Below are positions 35,774 through 44,317 of a stretch of 64,000 bases of DNA, piece after piece (positions within the stretch are counted from its first letter, which is position 1; each line of letters opens with the position of its first letter). Below the pieces are notes generated by a model, which saw only the letters and a list, made by a program, of their open reading frames with translations, was not told the DNA's origin and did not search any database. Made by a program: the position numbers and the translations under genes. The DNA lies in the NCBI GenBank assembly GCA_039803545.1, contig JBDRYS010000001.1:747866-811865 (forward strand), in the 5' to 3' direction. Origin of the DNA: a candidate division WOR-3 bacterium (lineage in GTDB: Bacteria > Hydrothermota > Hydrothermia > UBA1063).

Positions 35774-36978
35774 AAAAACTTGCCTTTAGAAATTTATTAA
35801 GGAACAAACGAAGGACCCTTTTGACTGCACTATCCCTCTTCGTATCAGGCTTTGTGATTGTTGCCTTACATGGCTATTTAAGAGGCGCCCTTGATGCCTC
35901 AAAGGAAATGATAATAAAACTGGACACCGGGCATGTCCTTATAACGACAAAGGAGTATTTTGAAAGGAGAATATTTTTACCACAGGAAGAATACATTCAA
36001 GATCTTGATGAGGTTCAAAAAATTCTTGATAACTCAAATTATGTCGATTTTTACGCCCTTCGGATTAAAGCGGGTTCTATGATCTTCACTAAGAATGGTG
36101 CTACAAAACCTGCCTACATTTTTGCCATAGACCCACAAAAAGAGAAAAAAACCTTTGACTTGAGTAGGAAGATTGTAGAAGGAGAAAATGACCTTACAAA
36201 GGGAGGTGTTTTGGCTATCGACTTAGCGAGGGCTCTAAGGGTGAGGCCTGGAGATACCATAATAATCCTCTCTCGTAGTGTCTATGGAGGGTTATCCGCC
36301 ATTAAAATTCCAATATCAGGAATTGCCACCATCGGCTATGCTGCCTTTGACCGTTCCCTTGTGATACTATCCTTCGAAAACGCCAGAAAACTCTTGAAAA
36401 TGGCTGACGGAGCTCATGAAATCTTGGTCTTTCTGAAAAAAGAGGGAGACATTAATAAATTCATAAGGTCCTTAAAGTTGCCCGAAAATTTAGTGGCTAA
36501 CCCCTATACCTTCGTACTTGGAGGTTTTGCCTTCTTTTATAAATTTGCAGACATCTTTTATATGGCGATTTATATTCTGATCACCCTTCTTGCCGCCTTT
36601 GCTATCGTCAATACGATGACCGTCGCTGTCTTTGAAAGGATGAGGGAGATAGGGACCCTAAAAGCCTTAGGAATGACCGACAACGAGATCTTTCTCCTCT
36701 TTGGGTTAGAGGGGACGATAATAGGGACTGCTGGAGGCCTGGCAGGTGGTTTAGCGGGCCTCTTTACCAATGCTATTCTGCATATTAAAGGCATGAACTT
36801 TGAATCCATGATCAAGGGGATTGAGTTTCCCTTCCCTTACGTAATAAGACCCTCCGTGAACCCATGGACTCTGCTAATTGCCTTTGTAATTGTAACGTCA
36901 ATGTCTTTTTTAGCTTCAACACTTCCTGCTCTGCAGGCTAAGAAACTATCACCACAAGAAGCCCTGAGAACCTTATAG
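35764..36978 (+). CDS. FtsX/LolCE-like ABC permease (second)
   Basis: This 404-residue permease is a paralogue of the previous one: similar N-terminus (LAFRNLLRNKRRTLLTALSLF) and C-terminal ERMREIGTLKALGMTDNE. A periplasmic domain lies between TM1 and three C-terminal segments. The ATG at 35764 lies ten bases before the stop of the first permease. A longer frame opens upstream, but its extra residues overlap the first gene and have no hydrophobic or conserved pattern. Confidence 0.88.
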   Translation: MDIKKLAFRNLLRNKRRTLLTALSLFVSGFVIVALHGYLRGALDASKEMIIKLDTGHVLITTKEYFERRIFLPQEEYIQDLDEVQKILDNSNYVDFYALRIKAGSMIFTKNGATKPAYIFAIDPQKEKKTFDLSRKIVEGENDLTKGGVLAIDLARALRVRPGDTIIILSRSVYGGLSAIKIPISGIATIGYAAFDRSLVILSFENARKLLKMADGAHEILVFLKKEGDINKFIRSLKLPENLVANPYTFVLGGFAFFYKFADIFYMAIYILITLLAAFAIVNTMTVAVFERMREIGTLKALGMTDNEIFLLFGLEGTIIGTAGGLAGGLAGLFTNAILHIKGMNFESMIKGIEFPFPYVIRPSVNPWTLLIAFVIVTSMSFLASTLPALQAKKLSPQEALRTL

Positions 36979-36987
36979 GAGGATATT

Positions 36988-37695
36988 ATGAATATCGCTT
37001 TAATCATAACGCTATTGTTTCAGCAAATTTCCCCCTCTGAGGTTTTATTAAGCCTCAGAAAGAATCTAAAGTATAACACCTCTACCTTTTCTGCCCAGCT
37101 TGAAATCAGAAAAGGCAAAAGGGTGCTTAACAAGTCCTTCAAGGGTTACAGCAAGGGTGAAAACTTCTATCTTGAATTCACAAATCCGGAAGACAAAGGT
37201 GTAAAATACCTAAAACTTAAAGGCGACTTATACATCTATTTGCCTGACATTGACGATGTTGTAAGACTATCGGGAGACATGCTCAAACAATCCTTTATGG
37301 GAAGCGACTTATCTTACGAAGATTTAATGCAGGAAGACCCATTGAAATATTATAAACCAGTCTCCATGAGAGATACCACCTTAGAAGGGAAAATTTATTT
37401 TATACTGGAGCTTGAGGATACCACGGGAAATGCCCCTTATTACAGGGTTCGAATGGTCGTTGACTTAGATAGAAACATATGGCTTAGAGAGGAGCTAATT
37501 ACAAAAAGCGGAAGGAAAATCAAAGAGATTGAAGCCCTTGAGTTCAAAAACATCAAAGGGAAACATTATCCGACCTCGATAGCGATGCGTGACCTGAGAC
37601 TAAAAGACTCCTATACCAAGTTTGTTTTTAAAGAAGTCGACTTTGATATCCCCATCCCGGATAAGTACTTCTCGCTGAGTGAACTCAAAAAATGA
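36988..37695 (+). CDS. LolA-like outer-membrane lipoprotein-sorting protein (COG2834 type)
   Basis: This 235-residue exported protein has a short signal peptide (~1-17). A LolA/LppX-like half-barrel follows, with the family motif LKQSFMGSDLSYEDLM at ~105-120, and KYFSLSEL at the end. Such proteins chaperone lipids or lipoproteins across the periplasm. AGGAGG lies before the ATG. The order ATPase, two permeases, LolA-like, barrel suggests a trans-envelope export route for a lipid-like cargo. Confidence 0.85.
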   Translation: MNIALIITLLFQQISPSEVLLSLRKNLKYNTSTFSAQLEIRKGKRVLNKSFKGYSKGENFYLEFTNPEDKGVKYLKLKGDLYIYLPDIDDVVRLSGDMLKQSFMGSDLSYEDLMQEDPLKYYKPVSMRDTTLEGKIYFILELEDTTGNAPYYRVRMVVDLDRNIWLREELITKSGRKIKEIEALEFKNIKGKHYPTSIAMRDLRLKDSYTKFVFKEVDFDIPIPDKYFSLSELKK

Positions 37696-38603
37696 AATTT
37701 TTTGTTATTTTATTGTTCTCCTCCATAAGGATCGGCTTATCTACCTTTGGCCTTTATGACTTTAAGGACCATAGACTTACAGGCATGTTGAAACCTTCGG
37801 CCAACTTGAATCTCACCTTCCAGGATTTCCGATTCTACTCAGATCTGGGTCTAAAGGTTATAAAAACTGAAGATTCTTTAAACTCAGAGTGGAAACTCTA
37901 CCAGTGCTATTTGAAGTATCAGAAAAACAACCTGGAAATCAAGGGCGGAAAAATCCTCTTCATCCCGGGGTTTGCCGGGCTTTTTAATCCCTTCTTTAAC
38001 AAACCAGCCTTCGAAACCGTTGAAACAGACCTTGAAGGTGAAAAGGGCGTCTTTTTGAGATTTACAAGCAGAGTAGCAACACCGACCCTCTTTGCCACTT
38101 TTGATAGTCTAACCTACAATTTAAAAGCACAACTTTGCCGAAGTTTTTCAAAATACGAGATAGGGATATACTCAGAATTTTCAAAACAATTAAATCTTGG
38201 CGCCTTTGTAGGGTATTTTGGAAGCCGGGTAGTAAAAATACAGGGCTTTTTAGAGAATTCCCTATTGAAATTGTCGGCTAATATAGAATTCCCGGTAAAA
38301 AGTACCTTAATTTCCCTCTGGTACTCTCACCGTAGCCAACCTGAATTTACAGCAATCCCTTTAACCTACCTTTTAACGAGAAACCTGCTTGCCTTAGAAA
38401 TCAAATTTCCCGAGAAGATCTTTGAAATCCCATATCTTTTAGTCTTCTACGACTCAGACAACAAAACTTTGACTCTCCTTCTTGATTACAGATATGTAAT
38501 TGGCAACAACTTTTTACTGGAAACAGGCTTTACATCAAGCATCAACAAAGGGAAATTAAACTACGCAATTTACGGTGGATTCAAACTCACCAAGGGTTTT
38601 TAG
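37692..38603 (+). CDS. Predicted outer-membrane beta-barrel protein of the ABC export operon
   Basis: This 303-residue protein starts with a signal peptide (~1-17). Its body is made of alternating amphipathic strands (KVQLEGK-like patterns such as YSDLGLKVIK and LKLSANIEFP) and it ends in Phe, typical for outer-membrane barrels. No family is recognised. It overlaps the LolA-like gene by four bases (ATGA), so it belongs to that operon and could be the outer-membrane end of the export route. Its stop overlaps the convergent DUF6029-like gene by four bases. Confidence 0.7.
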   Translation: MKFFVILLFSSIRIGLSTFGLYDFKDHRLTGMLKPSANLNLTFQDFRFYSDLGLKVIKTEDSLNSEWKLYQCYLKYQKNNLEIKGGKILFIPGFAGLFNPFFNKPAFETVETDLEGEKGVFLRFTSRVATPTLFATFDSLTYNLKAQLCRSFSKYEIGIYSEFSKQLNLGAFVGYFGSRVVKIQGFLENSLLKLSANIEFPVKSTLISLWYSHRSQPEFTAIPLTYLLTRNLLALEIKFPEKIFEIPYLLVFYDSDNKTLTLLLDYRYVIGNNFLLETGFTSSINKGKLNYAIYGGFKLTKGF

Positions 38604-39982
38604 TAACCAATATTTAAACCCAATTTTAATCCATCGAAGGAAGGCAGGATTCTGCACATTCCTCCAGAGCAGACAAGTCCTCCGCGTTTTTTACCGTATG
38701 CCAAGGACACGCTGCCATTTTCAAACCGGTATAAAAGCTCAAAATTTGCCCAGAAATTGTCGTTGTCGAAGCGTGGGATCTTCATAGAAGCGTATTCAAT
38801 CTGGAAAGAGGCAGTGAGGTCTTTAAGTAAATCTACCCCTCCTGTAAATTCGGTCATCCAGTATTTTAAACTGTCCTCATAATTTCGAGTAACTTTCACA
38901 GAGAACTCCGTTGGCAATTTCGCGTCCACCTTTGAATGGGTCTCAAAATAATAGGAGAGCAATTTTTGGTATTCTGGCTCCACCCTCAAATACTTTTCCC
39001 GGGCGCCTTTCAAATCAAAGTGAAATTTCCCGAAGTCACCTTCGAACTTGAAATATCCCTCTTGATAAGCCTTACCAAGGGAAGGATTTAATAAATTGTC
39101 ATCCTTTAAATTTACGATACTGGCAAGCTGGAGTTCAAAATAGTAGTCTCCAAAACCGTATGCACCCAGAAAACTGAGTCCCTTATCAGCATTCCCTGCA
39201 TTAGGTAAAAGCTCTTTTTCTGTAATGACAGGTGGCAGGTTGTAATTCCAGAAATTTATCGAATCATAGTAAATACCAGACAGGCCAAGGTCCAAACCAT
39301 CAAAACTACCTGCAAGGTCAACGTTTACCCCAAGCCCTTTAATCCTGGAATAGGTAATAGGATCAACACCCCATTTCCTTGCCAAGTTAATTTCAAACCT
39401 TCCCCAATCCATTGAAAGCTTATTGCGGAGACCGTAGATCTCTTGAAAAGAGTAACTTTCCGGCATATTCTTTCTATTAAGCCTCACATAAGTGGCTTCA
39501 AAACCCGTAATCCCCTTCCCATAATTTAGGTTTAAAGCCCTCACAACATCGGATGTGTCATTGTTTAAAAGGAAAAGAAAATTCTCGTAATCGTAGGAGG
39601 CTAATTGACCACTTAAAAGTGTAAGGCTCAAACCATTGAGTTTCCCGGTAAGTTCAATTCCCCTGACGTATCTCAACTTCCTGAACTGAAAATCACTCAA
39701 CTGAGAAAAAACAAGGCCTTTCTGAAATTGTGCTTGAAAATCGAGAAGTGCAAGTTCTATAAAAGCATTTTTGAAGGAGAATTGAGGACTCAACATTAAA
39801 AGCCTCTTATCCCATTGAGAAGGCTGCTGCACTAAAAAATCGGCCGAAATTTTAAAATCAAGAAAAGAATGCTGCAACTGACCAAAGGCTAAAGCATACT
39901 CTTCAAGAGAGTTCCTATCCAGCAGGTAATCGCCATTGAGATTAAAGTTAAACTGAATCAAAAGGGTTAAGAGGAACCTCAT
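38600..39982 (-). CDS. DUF6029-like outer-membrane beta-barrel protein
   Basis: This 460-residue protein has a signal peptide (~1-18) and a long series of amphipathic strands. The C-terminal YGKKRGGLVCSGGMCRILP and GLKLGLNIGY match the DUF6029 barrels of Bacteroidetes as I remember them. A cysteine pair C-x4-C (CSGGMC) lies near the end and is likely a disulfide. It is the last gene of the Omp28-CTD-TlpA operon, three bases after tlpA. Role unknown. Confidence 0.78.
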   Translation of the reverse strand: MRFLLTLLIQFNFNLNGDYLLDRNSLEEYALAFGQLQHSFLDFKISADFLVQQPSQWDKRLLMLSPQFSFKNAFIELALLDFQAQFQKGLVFSQLSDFQFRKLRYVRGIELTGKLNGLSLTLLSGQLASYDYENFLFLLNNDTSDVVRALNLNYGKGITGFEATYVRLNRKNMPESYSFQEIYGLRNKLSMDWGRFEINLARKWGVDPITYSRIKGLGVNVDLAGSFDGLDLGLSGIYYDSINFWNYNLPPVITEKELLPNAGNADKGLSFLGAYGFGDYYFELQLASIVNLKDDNLLNPSLGKAYQEGYFKFEGDFGKFHFDLKGAREKYLRVEPEYQKLLSYYFETHSKVDAKLPTEFSVKVTRNYEDSLKYWMTEFTGGVDLLKDLTASFQIEYASMKIPRFDNDNFWANFELLYRFENGSVSLAYGKKRGGLVCSGGMCRILPSFDGLKLGLNIGY

Positions 39983-39985
39983 AGG

Positions 39986-40423
39986 TTATTCCCTTTCTAC
40001 CATTGATTTTAAAAGCTCTTTATCCTTCGGTGCAAATCCCGTGAATCTCTTTAGGAGTTCCCTTTTAGGTGAAAACAAAAAAGAAGTAGGAAGGGCACTT
40101 ACACCATAAGACTTCATCAGCGACTGATCCGCGTCCATAACAATGGGAAAATCCCATTTTTTGGCCTTTACAAAGGACGCTACCCGACTCTCTTTCCTTA
40201 AGCCATCCTCATTTACTGCAATAACAAAGATACCCAAGGAGTCTTTAATCCTGTTAATTTCATCAAGCTCCTTTATGCAATTAGTACACCAGATTGCCCA
40301 GAAGCTGATGTATACGGGCCTTTTGCCCCAGACCGTATCCATACTCACAACGCCGTAATTGAGGGTCCTCACCTCTTTCGCGTTAAGGAGAGTAAAAGTC
40401 AATAAAACCAGCACTTTCAACAT
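39986..40423 (-). CDS. TlpA/ResA-like thioredoxin-fold protein
   Basis: This ~145-residue exported or anchored protein has a hydrophobic N-terminus (~1-15) and a thioredoxin fold. The active site C-T-N-C lies in FWAIWCTNCIKEL and the cis-Pro loop is SALPTSF. TlpA/ResA proteins reduce or handle disulfides outside the inner membrane. I choose the ATG at 40423 with GGAGG seven bases upstream. It sits between a CTD protein and a barrel that both have C-x4-C pairs, which makes them natural client candidates. Confidence 0.88.
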   Translation of the reverse strand: MLKVLVLLTFTLLNAKEVRTLNYGVVSMDTVWGKRPVYISFWAIWCTNCIKELDEINRIKDSLGIFVIAVNEDGLRKESRVASFVKAKKWDFPIVMDADQSLMKSYGVSALPTSFLFSPKRELLKRFTGFAPKDKELLKSMVERE

Positions 40424-41016
40424 CACTCGACCTCCACTATTTTCAAGTTCTCAATTCCATAAACCGTATAGACCTTCAAAAAATAAACACCTTTTTCGAG
40501 TTTAAGGGTTACAAATCCTACCGAACCAAAATCCCTTGTAAAAAGGAGCGCCCCTTTTACATCGTAGACCTCGACTTTCTTGATTGCTGCGCCATAAAGT
40601 TTTCCTGATTTATAGTAAACCTTTCTGGGAAAATCCTTCACGGGCACCTGCCCTGTTATAAAAATAGAATCCCTATCCTGCGGCCTATTGGCGTCGTAAA
40701 CCTTGTATATGGCATTCAATGGACCTGCTTCGGAACCAGCATAAAAGTCAAGTTGTATGGTATCGGTAACCCCTGCAGGAACGGAAACTTGCACGCTATC
40801 AAGAGGATAGCACATCCCCCGTACGCATTGCATAAACTGGAAATCTGACGGTACGGATAATCTTACAAAGTGGAACACAAAACTCCGTGGCAAATTGTCA
40901 TTTACCAGTTCTATTCTTAAATTTGACGATTGATTCAAGTCGAGATAGACAAAGGTTGAACCGAGTGGTCTAAGGGCAAAAATGGAAACCATAATTGCAA
41001 AAACAAAGTTACCCAT
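40423..41016 (-). CDS. Exported cysteine-pair protein with type IX-like C-terminal module
   Basis: This 197-residue protein has a signal peptide (~1-20) and a beta-sandwich domain containing the pair C-x4-C (CVRGMC, ~62-67). A C-terminal FlgD/type IX-like module follows (VEVYDVKGALLF, LEKGVYFLKVYT). Similar short CTD proteins next to Omp28 are common in Bacteroidetes. The ATG at 41016 is one base inside the upstream stop, with AGGAGG before it. Function unknown; probably surface-displayed and disulfide-bonded. Confidence 0.75.
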   Translation of the reverse strand: MGNFVFAIMVSIFALRPLGSTFVYLDLNQSSNLRIELVNDNLPRSFVFHFVRLSVPSDFQFMQCVRGMCYPLDSVQVSVPAGVTDTIQLDFYAGSEAGPLNAIYKVYDANRPQDRDSIFITGQVPVKDFPRKVYYKSGKLYGAAIKKVEVYDVKGALLFTRDFGSVGFVTLKLEKGVYFLKVYTVYGIENLKIVEVE

Positions 41017-41714
41017 CAAAACCTCCTTTGTACGACACTTAATATTTTTAAATTCATTGTATCTTGTAAGAGAGCCACAAAATTCCCTCCCGTTAAAATA
41101 TTTTCAGCAATTTTTAATTCGAAAGGGAATTGGGGTTCCGCTGAAAGATAAAACCTTATCACATTGTTGAAAATAGAATCCGGTGCTCCTGATTGCTTGA
41201 AAAATACGCTATCCCTTGTAACAAACAAAAACAGCTTTTTACCTTGAAAATCAATGGGATTTTCCACGCCTACGATGAGCTTTGCGGTGTCACCTTGATC
41301 TATGTGAGTAAGTTTCAAAACTACCGAATCTTCTCGATTCCTCAGTGCCCTGTAGTAATTTTCAAACATACTCAAACTAACCCCGGAAGCGCCTTCAATT
41401 CTTTCCTCACCATGGACGATGGTTACCGGTGCCGAAAAACCTATGTTGTATAATGCTTGCCTTTCAGAAATAGAAGCGGGAGATAGGGTATCGCCGAGGA
41501 TTCTCATGTGATATTGCAAAACAACAACAGAATCACCAAATTCCTGTTTCAAAGTATCAAGAGATTTCTCTACGACAGGACAATTGGAGCACCTTGCGTA
41601 GCCAAAGACTTCAAAAACGGGTATTACAGGCATTGTAGTATGTTCAGGTAATTGAGGCAACCTGGAACAACTTATAAGAAAAACAAGCAAAGCTAAAAGA
41701 AATTCACGCGACAT
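41016..41714 (-). CDS. Omp28-like lipoprotein with thioredoxin fold
   Basis: This 232-residue lipoprotein has a signal peptide with lipobox LISC (Cys ~16). An N-terminal thioredoxin-like domain (FEVFGYARCSNCPVVEK, C-S-N-C) and a C-terminal beta domain follow, as in Omp28 proteins of Bacteroidetes. It may be a surface redox lipoprotein. AGGAGGTGG precedes the ATG. First gene of a four-gene operon with overlaps of one base or short gaps. Confidence 0.8.
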   Translation of the reverse strand: MSREFLLALLVFLISCSRLPQLPEHTTMPVIPVFEVFGYARCSNCPVVEKSLDTLKQEFGDSVVVLQYHMRILGDTLSPASISERQALYNIGFSAPVTIVHGEERIEGASGVSLSMFENYYRALRNREDSVVLKLTHIDQGDTAKLIVGVENPIDFQGKKLFLFVTRDSVFFKQSGAPDSIFNNVIRFYLSAEPQFPFELKIAENILTGGNFVALLQDTMNLKILSVVQRRF

Positions 41715-41758
41715 TAGCTATCCACCTCCTCTTCAAAAACTGATTATCTCAACAACAT

Positions 41759-42895
41759 TTAAATTCTCCCGAGATACAGGCAATTATTAACTTTATCCAC
41801 GATACAAATAGAATCCTTTTCCTCCTTCGCCTTTAAAAGGGCAAAATCTGCTAAAGCATAAAAGAAGAACTCATCCTGATTTGTTTCCAGGCTGCTCACA
41901 AGAACACAACCTACAGAAAAAGTTGATTTGCTTTGTAAGTCCATTTGAGAATTCACATACTCTTCTTTTATTTCTCTGAAGGCATTAACTATTCTACCAG
42001 TATCAGACATTCCGACAAGAATCACACCAAATTCGTCTCCCCCGACACGGCCTACGTAATCCGTTGCGCGGAACCTTTTGGCCAATATCTTGCCAAAATT
42101 CTTTAAATATTCATCACCTTTTAAGTGGCCAAAATAATCGTTAATCTATTTAAAGTTATCAAGGTCAATCATACAAAAGACCAAACTATTATCTCTGTTA
42201 GCCGATTTCTGTATTTCTATTTTGAGTGTGCTGACAAGGGAATTCCGATTCATAACACCAGTCAAGCCATCGGTTTCAGCTATCTTCTTAAGAAGCAAAG
42301 TATTCAAGAAATTCTCCCTTTCCAATCTCTCTAAAACATATGCCACAAAAAGCCCACCCACATAAGTGGAAACGAGAAAGAAGTTGTTATTGATAAAAAC
42401 TTCCTTTGGTAATGGATTCAATTTTAAACTAACAAACTGGAAGCCAACTAAAAGAATAAGACCGTTTATCGCTGCGTAACCAAACCGTAATCTTAAAAGA
42501 GTAAAGTTGAAAAACAAAACGAGGGTCAACCCCTGAGAATACAAGTACATTGAAGGGGGTTTTATTACTGCGAGCATTGCGAGAATGCCAAATCCTCCAA
42601 TTAAAACAGCAACTGAAGCAAGGAAATCAAAATGCACCTTGAGAGGCTTTAAAAGACTCAACAGTACAATGATAATTACGATTGGAATAACGAATTCAAA
42701 CCTGATTCTCCAGATTATATCCTTTAAGGGCCCGACTATGACTGAATCGAGCAAGGCAAAGATCGCATACAAAAAAATTCCGAAAAGAAGCGCAAATCGG
42801 AAAATTGGCAAGGATTTTGTAGAATATTCTTCCAGAAACTTTTGCTCGAGGGCTTTTTCCCTAAACTTTAGAGATAAAAACTTCAACTCTGCCAT
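41759..42895 (-). pseudogene. Membrane diguanylate cyclase (GGDEF) interrupted by an in-frame TAG
   Basis: The frame reads as one ~378-residue protein. About six membrane segments (~20-200) are followed by a GGDEF domain with DGLTGVMNR, DLDNFK, then TAG, then INDYFGH and VGGDEFGVIL. The TAG (42148-42146) replaces a variable residue in the conserved metal-loop motif DNFK-x-IND. Everything after it remains in frame and intact. TAG is a real stop elsewhere here (gatA, purN, dinB), so this is most likely a nonsense mutation or sequencing error. The start at 42895 fits a promoter ten bases upstream. Confidence 0.8.
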
Positions 42896-42905
42896 AGCAG
42901 GCATA

Positions 42906-42934
42906 ATTTTAAACGAGTAAGTATTTAGATTCAA
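42906..42934 (-). promoter_or_regulatory. Promoter of the interrupted diguanylate cyclase gene
   Basis: On the minus strand: TTGAAT (42934-42929), 17-bp spacer, TAAAAT (42911-42906), ten bases to the ATG at 42895. The near-leaderless geometry picks this ATG over upstream alternatives. Confidence 0.62.
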
Positions 42935-43034
42935 TCTGGCCAAACAAACTAAGGAAATTGTTCTCAATTTTAGTTAAAAGCAGTCACTAAAATGCTTTGA
43001 TTTTAAAAAGGCTTTAAAGTCTCCCGTTTATCCC

Positions 43035-43970
43035 TTACTTATAAATATGCGTTCCAAATCCATTGTAAAGGGCGTCGTGGGCCCTTTCTATGGAGGTTAT
43101 GATTACCTTACTGCCCCCGTTCTCAAGAAAATCAAAGGCTGCCTCGATCTTAGGCCCCATTGAACCTTCAGGGAACTGTCCCTCTTCGTAATATTTTTTC
43201 AATTCACTCACACTCACCTCTTTCAATGGTCTTGCATCTGGTTTTCCAAAGTTTACATAAACGTAATCCACTTCTGTTAAAATCATAAAAAGATCAGCCT
43301 TTATTTCTCTACCAAGTAGGGCAGAGGCCCGGTCTTTGTCTATTACCGCCTCAACCCCCTTCAACACCCCATCTTCTTCAACGACAGGGATGCCGCCTCC
43401 ACCTGAGGCAATAACGATAACTCCCTCATCCACAAGCTTAGAGATGATAGGAGCTTCTACTGTCCTTAGGGGTTTGGGAGACGGCACAACCACTCTATAA
43501 CCCCTCCCTGCATCCTCCTTCATAATCCAGCCAAAATTTTTCATCAATTCTTCAGCCTCTTCTTTTGTAAAGAAATCACCGATCGGTTTTGTTGGTTTTT
43601 TAAAAGCAGGATCATCCTTATCAACGACTACCTGCGTAACAAGGGCGACAACTTCCTTATCGATTTTGTCTTCCCTTAACTGCTTTCTAACAGCCCTTGA
43701 AATTACATATCCAATCCAGCCCTGAGTTTCAGCGTTTAGAGCATCAAGAGGATAAGGGGGAAACTTATGCCTCGAATAAATATTTCTGAAAAACTCCACC
43801 CCAACCTGTGGACCATTTCCATGGGTTATACAGATCTTGTAGCCCTCTTCAGCAAGAGCAACAACGGGCTTGATTACCTTTGATGCATTCATATATTGAT
43901 GTTCTATAGTAAAAGGTTCCCCTTTTCTTCTGAGTGCGTTTCCGCCAAGAGCTATGATGATCTTCTCCAT
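43035..43970 (-). CDS. arcC: Carbamate kinase
   Basis: Carbamate kinase makes ATP from carbamoyl phosphate and ADP, usually in arginine or purine fermentation. The 311-residue protein has the amino-acid kinase N-terminus IIIALGGNAL, the THGNGPQVG motif and the SMGPKIEAA stretch near the end. AAGGAGG lies before the ATG at 43970; eight upstream codons are open but without a better site. It is the last gene of the pdxS operon, one base after acpS. No arginine deiminase genes are nearby, so the carbamoyl phosphate source is unknown. Confidence 0.93.
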   Translation of the reverse strand: MEKIIIALGGNALRRKGEPFTIEHQYMNASKVIKPVVALAEEGYKICITHGNGPQVGVEFFRNIYSRHKFPPYPLDALNAETQGWIGYVISRAVRKQLREDKIDKEVVALVTQVVVDKDDPAFKKPTKPIGDFFTKEEAEELMKNFGWIMKEDAGRGYRVVVPSPKPLRTVEAPIISKLVDEGVIVIASGGGGIPVVEEDGVLKGVEAVIDKDRASALLGREIKADLFMILTEVDYVYVNFGKPDARPLKEVSVSELKKYYEEGQFPEGSMGPKIEAAFDFLENGGSKVIITSIERAHDALYNGFGTHIYK

Positions 43971-43971
43971 C

Positions 43972-44316
43972 TCAAACCTCCTTAATAAAGGCACACACCG
44001 CTACCGCAAAGTCCCTTTCATGGGATACACTTATTGAAACGCCATTAATAACTTCTCCGTTTACTACAACAAACGGAGCACCGTCTGAATTCAAAATTTC
44101 AATATCTTTCAAACTTACATTTTTAAGGGACAAAGCTTTTATCACGGCCTCCTTGGCCGCAAATTTCCCTGCAAAACAAATAGGAGGGTCTTTTTTGCCG
44201 TTGCAATAATTCCTTTCACTTTTCGAATAAACCCTCTCAAGGAATCGATTCCCATACCTTTCAATCAAAAAAGAAATTCTTCTCACACTCACAATATCAA
44301 CTCCCACGGAAATCAT
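43972..44316 (-). CDS. acpS: Holo-[acyl-carrier-protein] synthase
   Basis: AcpS transfers phosphopantetheine from CoA to apo-ACP. The 114-residue protein has the family motifs GVDIVSV with Asp7 and FAGKFAAKEAV with the catalytic Glu, then SVSHERDFA. Length is normal. It is in an operon after a large barrel gene and before arcC. Confidence 0.94.
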   Translation of the reverse strand: MISVGVDIVSVRRISFLIERYGNRFLERVYSKSERNYCNGKKDPPICFAGKFAAKEAVIKALSLKNVSLKDIEILNSDGAPFVVVNGEVINGVSISVSHERDFAVAVCAFIKEV

Positions 44317-44317
44317 C

